Assembly: GCA_958405565.1 (NCBI GenBank)
Contig: CATYEN010000041.1
Location: forward strand, 1 to 21,596
Reading direction: 5' to 3'
Origin: an uncultured Collinsella sp.
GTDB lineage: Bacteria; Actinomycetota; Coriobacteriia; Coriobacteriales; Coriobacteriaceae
DNA length: 21,596 nt
Below, piece after piece: positions 1-6,449 of the stretch. Both the position numbers and the translations under genes were made by a program. The first letter of the stretch is position 1; each line of letters starts with the position of its first letter. Under the pieces are notes generated by a model. It ran no database searches. It saw only the letters and a list, made by a program, of their open reading frames with translations, and was not told the DNA's origin.

Positions 1-5
1 AAGGG

Positions 6-31
6 AAGAGGCGGGGCATGCCCCGCCTCTT
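6..31. terminator. GC-rich perfect palindrome, possible terminator
   Basis: A 26-bp perfectly self-complementary stretch: AAGAGGCGGGG is followed by its complement through a central CATG. As RNA it would form a very strong stem with a tiny loop. Neither side has a long U-tract: plus-side flank TTACACC, minus-side flank CTTCCCTT. It may end a gene lying left of the window or a short minus-strand transcript starting near position 100. Orientation cannot be fixed. Confidence 0.45.
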
Positions 32-90
32 ACACCACATCTCTGCGCGCTACCCAACCTAGCTGGATTAAAGCCTGTTGAGGCGAATTT

Positions 91-120
91 TAATGTACAC
101 ACTCTATATTGTGTACATTA
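91..120. promoter_or_regulatory. Operator-like inverted repeat (TAATGTACACA, 8-nt spacer)
   Basis: TAATGTACACA at 91-101 is repeated in perfect inverted orientation as TGTGTACATTA at 110-120, around the AT-rich spacer CTCTATAT. An 11-bp arm with an 8-nt spacer resembles a dimeric repressor operator (for example GntR- or LacI-type) more than a terminator, because it is AT-rich and has no T-run. The spacer could hold a -10 element on either strand (TATATT plus, TATAGA minus). The gene it controls would lie left of the window. The rest of 32-212 shows no coding potential. Confidence 0.45.
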
Positions 121-212
121 TCTTCTTGCACATAAATGCTATCGCCCTAGCAACAGTACTCATATTTGGCATTTTTTGCCCACTGCTATATAACTAACCC
201 CCTATAGCAAGC

Positions 213-243
213 AAAAAACAGGCCGCAGCCCATCGCTACGGCC
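213..243 (-). terminator. Rho-independent terminator of the NRAMP-related operon
   Basis: On the minus strand GGCCGTAG (complement of 236-243) pairs with CTGCGGCC (complement of 221-228) with one G-U pair and a 7-nt loop. It is followed by TG and a run of six T (complement of 213-218). It starts 24 bp past the stop codon of the transporter gene at 267, the expected position for its terminator. Confidence 0.75.
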
Positions 244-266
244 CACCCGAAGCCCCAAAAGAGACG

Positions 267-1529
267 CTAGGCGCTGTAACCCATCGCCTGCAGCACAAAC
301 ATAACAACTGTCAGCACCGTAATCACGCCGATGGTCGCCCACGTGAGCACATTCCACACGCGGCCGTTGCGGTTGGCGCCCATAATGTGACGGTCGGCGG
401 CGATAACCACCTGGAACACCAGAACCACGGGCAGCAGCACGCCGTTGATGACCTGTGAGGTCATCATAATCTGGAACAGATCGACACCGGGCATGAGTAC
501 CAGCACGGCCGAGATACCGATAATGGCCGTAATGATGCCGCGGTAGACCGGAGCCTCATCCCAGCTGCGGTCGGCGCCGCGCTCCCAGCCAAATGCCTCG
601 CAAATGGCGCTGGACGTAACACCCGGCAGCACGCAGGCGGCCAAGAAGCTCGCGGCGACCAAGCCCGAGGCGAACAGCACCGTGGACCACTGACCGGCGA
701 TGGGCTCCAACGCGCGAGCGGCGTCGGCAGCATCGCTAATTTGAATACCAGCCGGGAACAGCACCGTGCCGGTCGTGATAATGATGAAGCCGGCGATGAT
801 ATCGGCGGCGATCGAGCCGCTCACGGTATCAATACGCTGCAGCACGATGTCGTCCTCGCCCGCGTTCTTATCGACCACGTTGTTCTGCGCCAAGAAAATC
901 ATCCACGGCGCGATGGTGGTACCGATCGTTGCGACCACGAGCGACACGTAGCTGGGGTCATTTTGAATGTTAGGCACGACCAGGTCGACCGCGACCTCAC
1001 CCCAGTTGGGGCCAGCCATAAACGCGGCGACGATATAGGTCACGAACACGCAGCTCACCAGCAGCAGAATCTTCTCGATGCGCTGGAAACTACCTGACAT
1101 GGTAAGCATCCACACCAGCAGCGCCACCAACGGTACCGAGATGCTCGCCGGCACGCCAAAGAGAGCAAGGCCGCTGGCGATGCCCGCAAACTCCGAAATG
1201 GTCACAGCCGTGTTGGCGATCAGCAGCGCTGCCATGGCCAACACACTCTTGCGCACGCCGAAGCGCTCGCGAATGAGCGATGCCAGGCCCTTACCCGTGA
1301 CGCAGCCGCAGCGCGCCGCGGTCTCCTGCGTCACGATGAGCAGCACAGTCATGACGGGAAGCATCCAGAGCATCTTGTAGCCATAGCTGGCGCCCGCACT
1401 GGAATACGTTGCAATGCCGCCGGCGTCATTGCCCGAAAGCGCCGCCAGCAGACCGGGTCCCATGGCGCCAAAGATGGCCGCAATGGTCAGCTTTTGCTTG
1501 GTGCTCGGCTTTTGCTTCGTGTTTTGCAC
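267..1529 (-). CDS. NRAMP-related divalent metal transporter (NRMT-like, possibly Mg2+)
   Basis: Hydrophobic 420-aa protein of the NRAMP/SLC11 fold with about eleven membrane segments and the GPGLLAAL entry of TM1. Canonical NRAMPs carry DPGN in TM1 and MPH in TM6 as metal ligands. Here they read D35-A-G-G38 and A207-P-W209, so the Asn and the soft-metal Met are gone while the Asp stays. From memory, loss of that Met and Asn marks the NRAMP-related Mg2+ transporters (NRMT) described from Eggerthella lenta, another Coriobacteriia. Substrate Mg2+ rather than Mn2+/Fe2+ is inferred. Start: GTG at 1529 after the SD-like ATAGGTGG, 8 nt past the stop of the upstream MgtE-like gene. An in-frame ATG at 1592 would overlap that gene and adds a poor, Cys/His-rich leader. 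Same operon as the gene at 1538-3382; terminator at 213-243. Confidence 0.85.
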   Translation of the reverse strand: MQNTKQKPSTKQKLTIAAIFGAMGPGLLAALSGNDAGGIATYSSAGASYGYKMLWMLPVMTVLLIVTQETAARCGCVTGKGLASLIRERFGVRKSVLAMAALLIANTAVTISEFAGIASGLALFGVPASISVPLVALLVWMLTMSGSFQRIEKILLLVSCVFVTYIVAAFMAGPNWGEVAVDLVVPNIQNDPSYVSLVVATIGTTIAPWMIFLAQNNVVDKNAGEDDIVLQRIDTVSGSIAADIIAGFIIITTGTVLFPAGIQISDAADAARALEPIAGQWSTVLFASGLVAASFLAACVLPGVTSSAICEAFGWERGADRSWDEAPVYRGIITAIIGISAVLVLMPGVDLFQIMMTSQVINGVLLPVVLVFQVVIAADRHIMGANRNGRVWNVLTWATIGVITVLTVVMFVLQAMGYSA

Positions 1530-1537
1530 GCGACCAC

Positions 1538-3382
1538 CTATCCCATGACCGACATGGTGAGCAGCACCGCAGCGGTGCAGTACGCCACACACGAGATCAT
1601 GACGGCAATGACGTTCATGGCGGTACCCGACGTATTGAGGTCGTGCTCATCGCGCCAGAACAGCACCATCAGATAAATCACGGCACTCATGTTGCTAACC
1701 AGGCAGATGATAGCCGCAATGTTAAAGCATCCGGTAAAGAGCTGCTCCTCGAACATGGGGGCATCGGGGAACGCGGCGGTGCGCACCAGCTGCGCGCACA
1801 GGTAGGTCACGAGTGAAAGGATCAGGCCCATGCCCGTGCTCTGGAAGAAGAATCCCAGGTACGGTTTGGGCTCGTCGTCGTGACCGTCGTACTCGAGGAA
1901 GTAGTTCTTGACGAACGACACCATGCGCGAGGCAGCCAGCAGCACGAGCGGCATGGCGCACATGGGGAACACCACCAGATGCGCGGAGCCCAGCGCCGTC
2001 CCCAGCACCGTCGCCATAATGCACGAGGCGATGCCCCACACGACGACCCAGTACTGACGATGCACGAACCAGCTGAGCACGTTCGTCGAGTCGTCCGACG
2101 CGCTATCGCCCGAGCCGACACCGGCGATCTGCAAGTCCTCCTGATGCTCCTCGGCGATAACGTCCATGGCGTCGTCGAAGGTCACGATACCCAGGATATG
2201 ACGGTTCTCGTCGCAGACAGGGATGGCAACCAGGTCGTACTTGGTCATCTCGTCCGTCACGTCTTCCTGGTCCTCGTCGGGCGACACGTAGACCAGATCG
2301 CGATAGGCGAGCTGGCCCAGCGTGGCATCGCGATCGGCCACGATCAGCGTGCGCAGCGAAAGCACGCCGGTGAGCATGCCGCTCGGGTCCTCGGTATAGA
2401 CGTAGTAGACGCTCTCAAAATCCTCGTCGAGTTTGCGAATCGCCTCGATGGCATCGCCGACCGTCGCCGTGGCGGGCAGCGAGACAAACTCCGAGGTCAT
2501 GATGCGGCCGGCGGTGTTGTCCTCGTAGCCCAGCAGGTTACGAATCGCCTTCTCCTCCTTGACGCCCATCAGGCGCAGGAGCTTCTCGGCCTTCTCATAA
2601 TCGAGCTCGTCGATCAGGTCGGCAGCGTCGTCCGGGTCCATCATGGCCAGCATCGACGATGCGTCCGTGTCGGACAGGCCCTCGAGCATCTCGGTCATGA
2701 GCTCGTCGTCATCGAACTCCGAGATGGCCTCGGCGGCCTGGGCCGTATCGAGCTGCGCGAACACCTGCGCGCGCAGGCGCGGGTCGAGCTGTTCGATAAT
2801 GTCGGCGATGTCGGCAGGATGCAGCTCGCCGAGCGTCTTGTGCGACACCGAGAGCTGGATGTTCTTGGTCGAGCGATCGAGCAGGTCCATGTAGGACCAG
2901 GCGATGATGTCCTCGCTGAGCGGCTTGCCCAGGTGCTTCATAAAGCCCTCGACGACATGCTCGAGCGCGGGGCTGATGGCGCGCAGCAGACCGCGGGCGC
3001 CGACCTCGGCACCCAGCAGACGTAGCTGGTTTTCGCCCGACATGGAGAACTTGATGTCGTTTACGCGCACGACCTTCATGCCCTGCGTGTCGACGATCTG
3101 CTTGTTGAGAACGTCGCGCGCCAGCAACAGCTCGGTCGGCTGCAGGTACGAAAAGCGGATTTCGGTGGCCGACGTCTTGAGGTACACGCCCGTCTCGTCG
3201 ATACGGTCGACCCACTTGCGCCAGCTGATCATAAACGGCGTCTTGCCGGGACCGCGGAACGCGAGCGACGTCACGTGCGGAAAAACTTCGCCGGTAGCAA
3301 TACCAAAATCGTTGACCACGCCGAGCTTCTCGCCGTCGACGTCCAAGACCGGCAGTTTGAGCATCTCACTCAGATAATTCAA
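1538..3382 (-). CDS. PRC-barrel/MgtE_N/CBS protein with divergent 5-TM MgtE-like membrane domain
   Basis: A 614-aa protein. Residues 1-140 look like two PRC-barrel-type repeats (LPVLDVDGEKLGVV; then the stretch near 95). Residues ~165-280 are an MgtE_N superhelix with many acidic Asp/Glu repeats (HPADIADIIEQLDP, MMDPDDAADLIDEL). Residues ~290-420 hold two CBS domains. About five membrane helices follow from ~440. In MgtE channels the cytoplasmic part senses Mg2+ and gates the pore. Here the membrane part has no recognisable GGNAGSQ-type TM2 signature (TM2 reads FPMCAMPLVLLAASRM), nor an obvious pore Asp in TM5. It may therefore be a regulator or partner of the NRAMP-related carrier encoded 8 nt downstream rather than a channel. 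Start: TTG at 3382 with GGGGAG five nt upstream; ATG at residue 7 is the alternative. A structured leader precedes it. Confidence 0.85.
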   Translation of the reverse strand: MNYLSEMLKLPVLDVDGEKLGVVNDFGIATGEVFPHVTSLAFRGPGKTPFMISWRKWVDRIDETGVYLKTSATEIRFSYLQPTELLLARDVLNKQIVDTQGMKVVRVNDIKFSMSGENQLRLLGAEVGARGLLRAISPALEHVVEGFMKHLGKPLSEDIIAWSYMDLLDRSTKNIQLSVSHKTLGELHPADIADIIEQLDPRLRAQVFAQLDTAQAAEAISEFDDDELMTEMLEGLSDTDASSMLAMMDPDDAADLIDELDYEKAEKLLRLMGVKEEKAIRNLLGYEDNTAGRIMTSEFVSLPATATVGDAIEAIRKLDEDFESVYYVYTEDPSGMLTGVLSLRTLIVADRDATLGQLAYRDLVYVSPDEDQEDVTDEMTKYDLVAIPVCDENRHILGIVTFDDAMDVIAEEHQEDLQIAGVGSGDSASDDSTNVLSWFVHRQYWVVVWGIASCIMATVLGTALGSAHLVVFPMCAMPLVLLAASRMVSFVKNYFLEYDGHDDEPKPYLGFFFQSTGMGLILSLVTYLCAQLVRTAAFPDAPMFEEQLFTGCFNIAAIICLVSNMSAVIYLMVLFWRDEHDLNTSGTAMNVIAVMISCVAYCTAAVLLTMSVMG

Positions 3383-3490
3383 TGGTGCTCCCCATCATTA
3401 TTCCTGCGGATCGCGGCAAAACGGGCACGCCATCCGTGGACAATTGGATATGTATACGCATGCGCGGGCGGCACGCCGCTCGACGCTCAC

Positions 3491-3602
3491 ACCCCGTGCA
3501 TGCGCAAAAAGCACCTGCATGGGGTCATCGACTGTATGGTCGAGGTTTGGATTTCACCTGTAACCTTTCTCTTGACCCTCATTAACCGCAGTAACTATAG
3601 CA
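3491..3602 (-). promoter_or_regulatory. Promoter and structured 5' leader of the MgtE-like operon (candidate riboswitch)
   Basis: On the minus strand an extended -10, TGCTATAGT (complement of 3594-3602), would start a leader of about 200 nt. The leader can fold a three-way junction: P1 GGGTCA/TGACCC (3573-3578 with 3522-3527), P2 AGGTT/AACCT-type arms (3562-3566 with 3543-3547) and P3 CGAC/GTCG (3539-3542 with 3529-3532). The 3' strand of P1 also belongs to an alternative hairpin, ACCCC (3521-3525) with GGGGT (3491-3495), around imperfect ATGCAGGTGC/GCGCATGCAC arms with a U5 loop. The two folds exclude each other, as in riboswitch expression platforms. I do not recognise it as the M-box Mg2+ riboswitch, though a short GGGTCAA-AGAAA stretch recalls it. 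Another possible pairing, 3586-3591 with 3614-3619, spans the proposed -10. Ligand and mechanism are unknown. Confidence 0.45.
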
Positions 3603-3689
3603 TCAGCATCGCGCTGCGGCACCGAATTTATGCGCTGCACATTGCAGGCATACCAAACGCTGACGTATCCGTGACATAGTCGTTGGGGA

Positions 3690-5096
3690 CTACTCCGTGG
3701 TTTCGTCGTCCTCGGCGAGTTGGGGGAACACGGCGTTCTTGGGCATCGTGACCTTCGTCAGCGAGGTGAGCTTTTTGCTCAGCGACGTGTCCGTCTTGAC
3801 CAGGTCGCTGAGCGTCACGATCTTGTAGCCGTCGGCAACAAGGCCGTCGATGATCTGCGGCAACGCCTCGAGCGTCTGCTCGGCGCACTCGTCGCTATCG
3901 GTGAGCAGCACGATATTGCCCGGCGTCACCGAATCGAGTACGGTCGAAACCTGCTCGTCGGCGCCGTTGAGCAGCCAGTCACCCGAGTCGATATTCCACG
4001 AGACCACGGCAGACACCAAGTCCATCGAGTCAATCCAATTTTGCTCGTCAAAAGCGGCGTAAGGGGCACGCAGCAGCATCGTCTTGACGCCGGTTGCCGA
4101 CTTGATGGCGTCGGTTCCCTTCGAGATCTGCATGCGCACCGTCTCGCGATCCTCGCCCTTGAGCGAATCATCGCTATAGCTATTAGAGCCGACCTCGCAC
4201 CCGGCGTCGACAATCGCCTTAGCCGTGGCGGGCGAGGCCTCGGCGGCATCGCCCGAAAGGAAGAACGTGGCGCTCACGCCCTTCTCCTTGAGCACCTGCA
4301 AAATCTGCTTGGTGGCACCACTCGGTCCCTCATCAAACGTCAGGGCCACAACCTTCTCGTTGCCCTTTGGCGCCACGCTGGCGCAGGCAACCACACAATC
4401 GGTGGCGGGCACAACCTCGCCACGGTCCTGCGTCTTGCCCGACTGCTCGCCGATCCACACCTCGGAGCGCCCCTGGACGCCCCACGTCTGCACATACTCG
4501 ATGGCGCCCGTGCCCTCGACCTTCAGCTTGGGTTCGATGGTCGTGGCCTGCACCTCGTGCTTCTCGTAGATGTTGCGGCCGTCTTTGACCGTCACCTTCT
4601 CGCCGCCGGCAAGTTCGCGGCTATCCCATTTGCCCTGCTTCACACGCTTGCCGTCAACCTTCACCGACAGCTTTTCGCCCCCGTGGCGCTTGAGCACGCT
4701 GTCGTCGACGGCCAGCAGGTCGCCCGCGTCATAGGTGTCGGTCAGCTCCTGGTCGTCGATAAGATTCTGCAGCGTTGAGCCCACGCGCACCGCGGTCTGC
4801 TCTCCGTTGAGCACAACGTCCACGCTGCGGTTGACGTAGCCCACGACGGCAGCGATAAACAGCACGAGCGCGCAGCCCACGGCGATGAGCGCATAGGGCA
4901 GACGGGATGGACGGCGGGGCGAGCGCCCGTTGCCAATGCGCGCACTGCGGTCGCTAAACCCGCGGCTATGGTTGAGGTACATCGCGCCGGGCTTACGGCG
5001 GCGCTTGCGCTGGCCGCTGGGCAGCTGCCCCAGGTCGCGGCGAGCCGTCGGACGCGCACCGGAGTGCCCGTTTAAGTTGGATCCGTTTTGGCGCAT
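3690..5096 (-). CDS. Membrane-anchored NodB-fold (polysaccharide deacetylase-like) protein lacking the zinc histidines
   Basis: A 468-aa protein: Arg/Pro-rich cytoplasmic tail (1-66), one membrane anchor (~67-88, LPYALIAVGCALVLFIAAVV), an extracytoplasmic beta-rich stretch resembling DUF348/ubiquitin-like repeats (~90-225), then a NodB domain (~250-445). NodB enzymes deacetylate peptidoglycan or other GlcNAc polymers using a His-His-Asp bound metal. Here motif 1 is TFDEGP (D255, with E256 in place of the metal Asp), motif 2 is N305-SYS-D309 instead of H-x3-H, motif 3 RAPY and motif 4 WNIDSGDW are kept, and motif 5 LLTD has Thr399 in place of His. All three usual histidines are missing, so hydrolase activity is doubtful; a binding or altered-metal role is possible. 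SD GGGGGAGGG lies just before the ATG. The stop codon sits in a GAGTAGTC context that resembles the edge of the REP-like units at 12.2 and 15.9 kb. Confidence 0.85.
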   Translation of the reverse strand: MRQNGSNLNGHSGARPTARRDLGQLPSGQRKRRRKPGAMYLNHSRGFSDRSARIGNGRSPRRPSRLPYALIAVGCALVLFIAAVVGYVNRSVDVVLNGEQTAVRVGSTLQNLIDDQELTDTYDAGDLLAVDDSVLKRHGGEKLSVKVDGKRVKQGKWDSRELAGGEKVTVKDGRNIYEKHEVQATTIEPKLKVEGTGAIEYVQTWGVQGRSEVWIGEQSGKTQDRGEVVPATDCVVACASVAPKGNEKVVALTFDEGPSGATKQILQVLKEKGVSATFFLSGDAAEASPATAKAIVDAGCEVGSNSYSDDSLKGEDRETVRMQISKGTDAIKSATGVKTMLLRAPYAAFDEQNWIDSMDLVSAVVSWNIDSGDWLLNGADEQVSTVLDSVTPGNIVLLTDSDECAEQTLEALPQIIDGLVADGYKIVTLSDLVKTDTSLSKKLTSLTKVTMPKNAVFPQLAEDDETTE

Positions 5097-5117
5097 GTGC
5101 CCTCCCCCATAAACACA

Positions 5118-5147
5118 GCGAGCCGGAGCAACATGTCTCCGGCTCGC
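5118..5147 (-). terminator. Strong hairpin between the PRC-barrel gene and the NodB-like gene
   Basis: GCGAGCCGGAG (5118-5128) pairs perfectly with CTCCGGCTCGC (5137-5147): an 11-bp stem with an 8-nt loop. On the minus strand it lies just after the stop of the gene at 5169 and is followed by TGTGTTTAT, a weak U-tract. It lies only about 20 nt upstream of the NodB-like start, so it is either a terminator separating the two genes or a partial attenuator. No separate promoter for the downstream gene is evident. Confidence 0.65.
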
Positions 5148-5168
5148 CTCCCATCATTTGGTACGTCG

Positions 5169-5924
5169 CTATTTGCTAGCTTTTGACGAGCCCCCGCTCG
5201 CCTTTTGGTATTCGTCCTTAAAGGCCTTGAACATGCCGCGCGTCTTGCCGAGCTGCTTGCCCAGCGCGCGACTGCCCTTGTCCACGGCGACCGATCCCTT
5301 GTCATCGAGCACCTTGGCGCCCTTTTTGACCTTATCGCCCACCACGACACTGGCCTCGGCAGCCTTTGCGGCGGCGCCGCCCGAATACCCGAGCGCCTTG
5401 ACCTCGTCCGAAACGATCATCGCGCCGTTCTCGTAGCCGCGCAGCATCGTCGGCGGCACCTGCGTGTCACCGACAAGCACGCTCGAAGCGGCACCGGCAG
5501 TCACATAGAACATCTGGACGATGCCCGAGCGCGGCTTGAACTCCACGTCCGAACAATAGCCCACGACATCGCCCGATTCCGTGCGCACGTCCATACCAAC
5601 CCAGATGATGCAATCGTCCAGGTTAATGTCGAGGCGCTTGGCCGCGGCGGCATCGTAGGTGTCCTTGACGTCATTCACCGCAATGGCACCCTCGTAGACG
5701 CCGATGGCATCGAGCGCCACAAAACGGTCGGGGCGCTCGATCATGCCCGCAATGTCGGACTGGCGAACCATAAAGCCCACCACGCGCGTACCGCCCGGGG
5801 TAAAGACCGGAAAGTGAATCTTTCCGAGCTTTTTAGGGCTGCGCGGCGTGCCGTCCTTTTTGGTGCGCTTGTCCTCGGTAGGCTTGCGATAGATCTTGGC
5901 GCCGACAAAATCCCCGGCGCGCAT
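5169..5924 (-). CDS. PRC-barrel domain protein
   Basis: A 251-aa, soluble-looking protein. The first ~80 residues (MRAGDFVGAKIYRKP, HFPVFTPGGTRVVGFMVRQSDIAGMI) and ~105-160 (CIIWVGMDVRTESGDVVGYCSDVEFKPRSG) look like two PRC-barrel repeats, small beta-barrels known from RimM, photosynthetic reaction-centre H subunit and various bacterial stress or envelope proteins. The C-terminal ~70 residues are Lys/Ala/Gly-rich and probably flexible. No catalytic motif is seen. Its ATG overlaps the stop codon of the YtxH-like gene by one base (TAATG), which implies translational coupling and a shared transcript. Function is unknown; the YtxH partner suggests a role at the inner face of the membrane. PRC repeats also occur at the N-terminus of the MgtE-like protein at 1538-3382. 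Confidence 0.8.
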   Translation of the reverse strand: MRAGDFVGAKIYRKPTEDKRTKKDGTPRSPKKLGKIHFPVFTPGGTRVVGFMVRQSDIAGMIERPDRFVALDAIGVYEGAIAVNDVKDTYDAAAAKRLDINLDDCIIWVGMDVRTESGDVVGYCSDVEFKPRSGIVQMFYVTAGAASSVLVGDTQVPPTMLRGYENGAMIVSDEVKALGYSGGAAAKAAEASVVVGDKVKKGAKVLDDKGSVAVDKGSRALGKQLGKTRGMFKAFKDEYQKASGGSSKASK

Positions 5925-6313
5925 TATGCCTCGGTCGAGGGCTCCGCGGCCTCGGTATCAGCCTCGACGGCGTTCTCGACCACGACGTCGGCGGCAGGCG
6001 TCACGTTGCCGCCCGAAATGGCGTCGTTGAGCTGCTCGCGCAGCTGGTCCATGCGCTCGCGGGCCAGGTCGACCTTGGCGCGCAGGTCGTCGGTCTTGGC
6101 GTCGACCATCGGGCCAAAGTCATTCACCGCGGCACGGGCCTCCTCGGCGCTGTGCTCGTAGGTGTCGCGCATATTGTCCCAGGCGTCGTTGGCGATATCG
6201 GCAGCCATGGCGCGGGTCTCGGCGCCCGAGCGCGGGGCCAGAGCAACACCGATAATAGCGCCGGCAGCAGCACCAAAAAGTGCGCCGGAGACAAAGCTGA
6301 AAGTCTTACCCAT
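5924..6313 (-). CDS. YtxH-like small membrane-associated protein
   Basis: A 129-aa protein. Residues 1-30 form a glycine/alanine-rich hydrophobic segment (FSFVSGALFGAAAGAIIGVALAP) followed by RSGAETR, the usual start of YtxH/general-stress-type proteins. The middle is a charged helix (~45-100) with regular Ala/Asp/Arg spacing suited to a coiled coil, and the tail is acidic and Ala/Glu-rich. YtxH proteins are stress-linked in Bacillus; the molecular role is not settled. Start: the ATG at 6313 lies seven nt after AGGAGAGG. A longer reading frame begins at 6385, but its extra 24 residues are Arg/His-rich and overlap the promoter. First gene of a two-gene unit with the PRC-barrel gene. Confidence 0.75.
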   Translation of the reverse strand: MGKTFSFVSGALFGAAAGAIIGVALAPRSGAETRAMAADIANDAWDNMRDTYEHSAEEARAAVNDFGPMVDAKTDDLRAKVDLARERMDQLREQLNDAISGGNVTPAADVVVENAVEADTEAAEPSTEA

Positions 6314-6330
6314 GATCATTCCTCTCCTGC

Positions 6331-6370
6331 GGGCACGTCGGTGCCCACCGTTTGAATGCTGTCCATTATA
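6331..6370 (-). promoter_or_regulatory. Promoter and leader hairpin of the ytxH-like/PRC unit
   Basis: A perfect TATAAT (complement of 6365-6370) lies about 52 nt upstream of the ytxH-like start. I see no good -35. The short leader contains GGGCAC-CGAC-GTGCCC (complement of 6331-6346), a 6-bp hairpin ending just before the AGGAGAGG ribosome binding site, so it could modulate translation. Confidence 0.5.
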
Positions 6371-6449
6371 CCCGCAGCGCATCACTTGCCGCTCCGCTCA
6401 TCTGCGTACGGCAAAGGCGCAGGTACGTGATGGTGATAAACGCGTAGGC

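Noticed and set aside
1880..3025. 381-aa plus-strand open frame
   Set aside because: It is antisense to the MgtE-like gene, which has clear PRC/MgtE_N/CBS domains. The translation is His/Arg/Val-rich, typical of a GC-rich shadow frame, and has no domain.
3383..3689. Known M-box (ykoK) Mg2+ riboswitch upstream of the MgtE-like gene
   Set aside because: A short resembling stretch is present, but I could not find the hallmark 5' M-box element or its full three-helix arrangement, so I do not claim the family.
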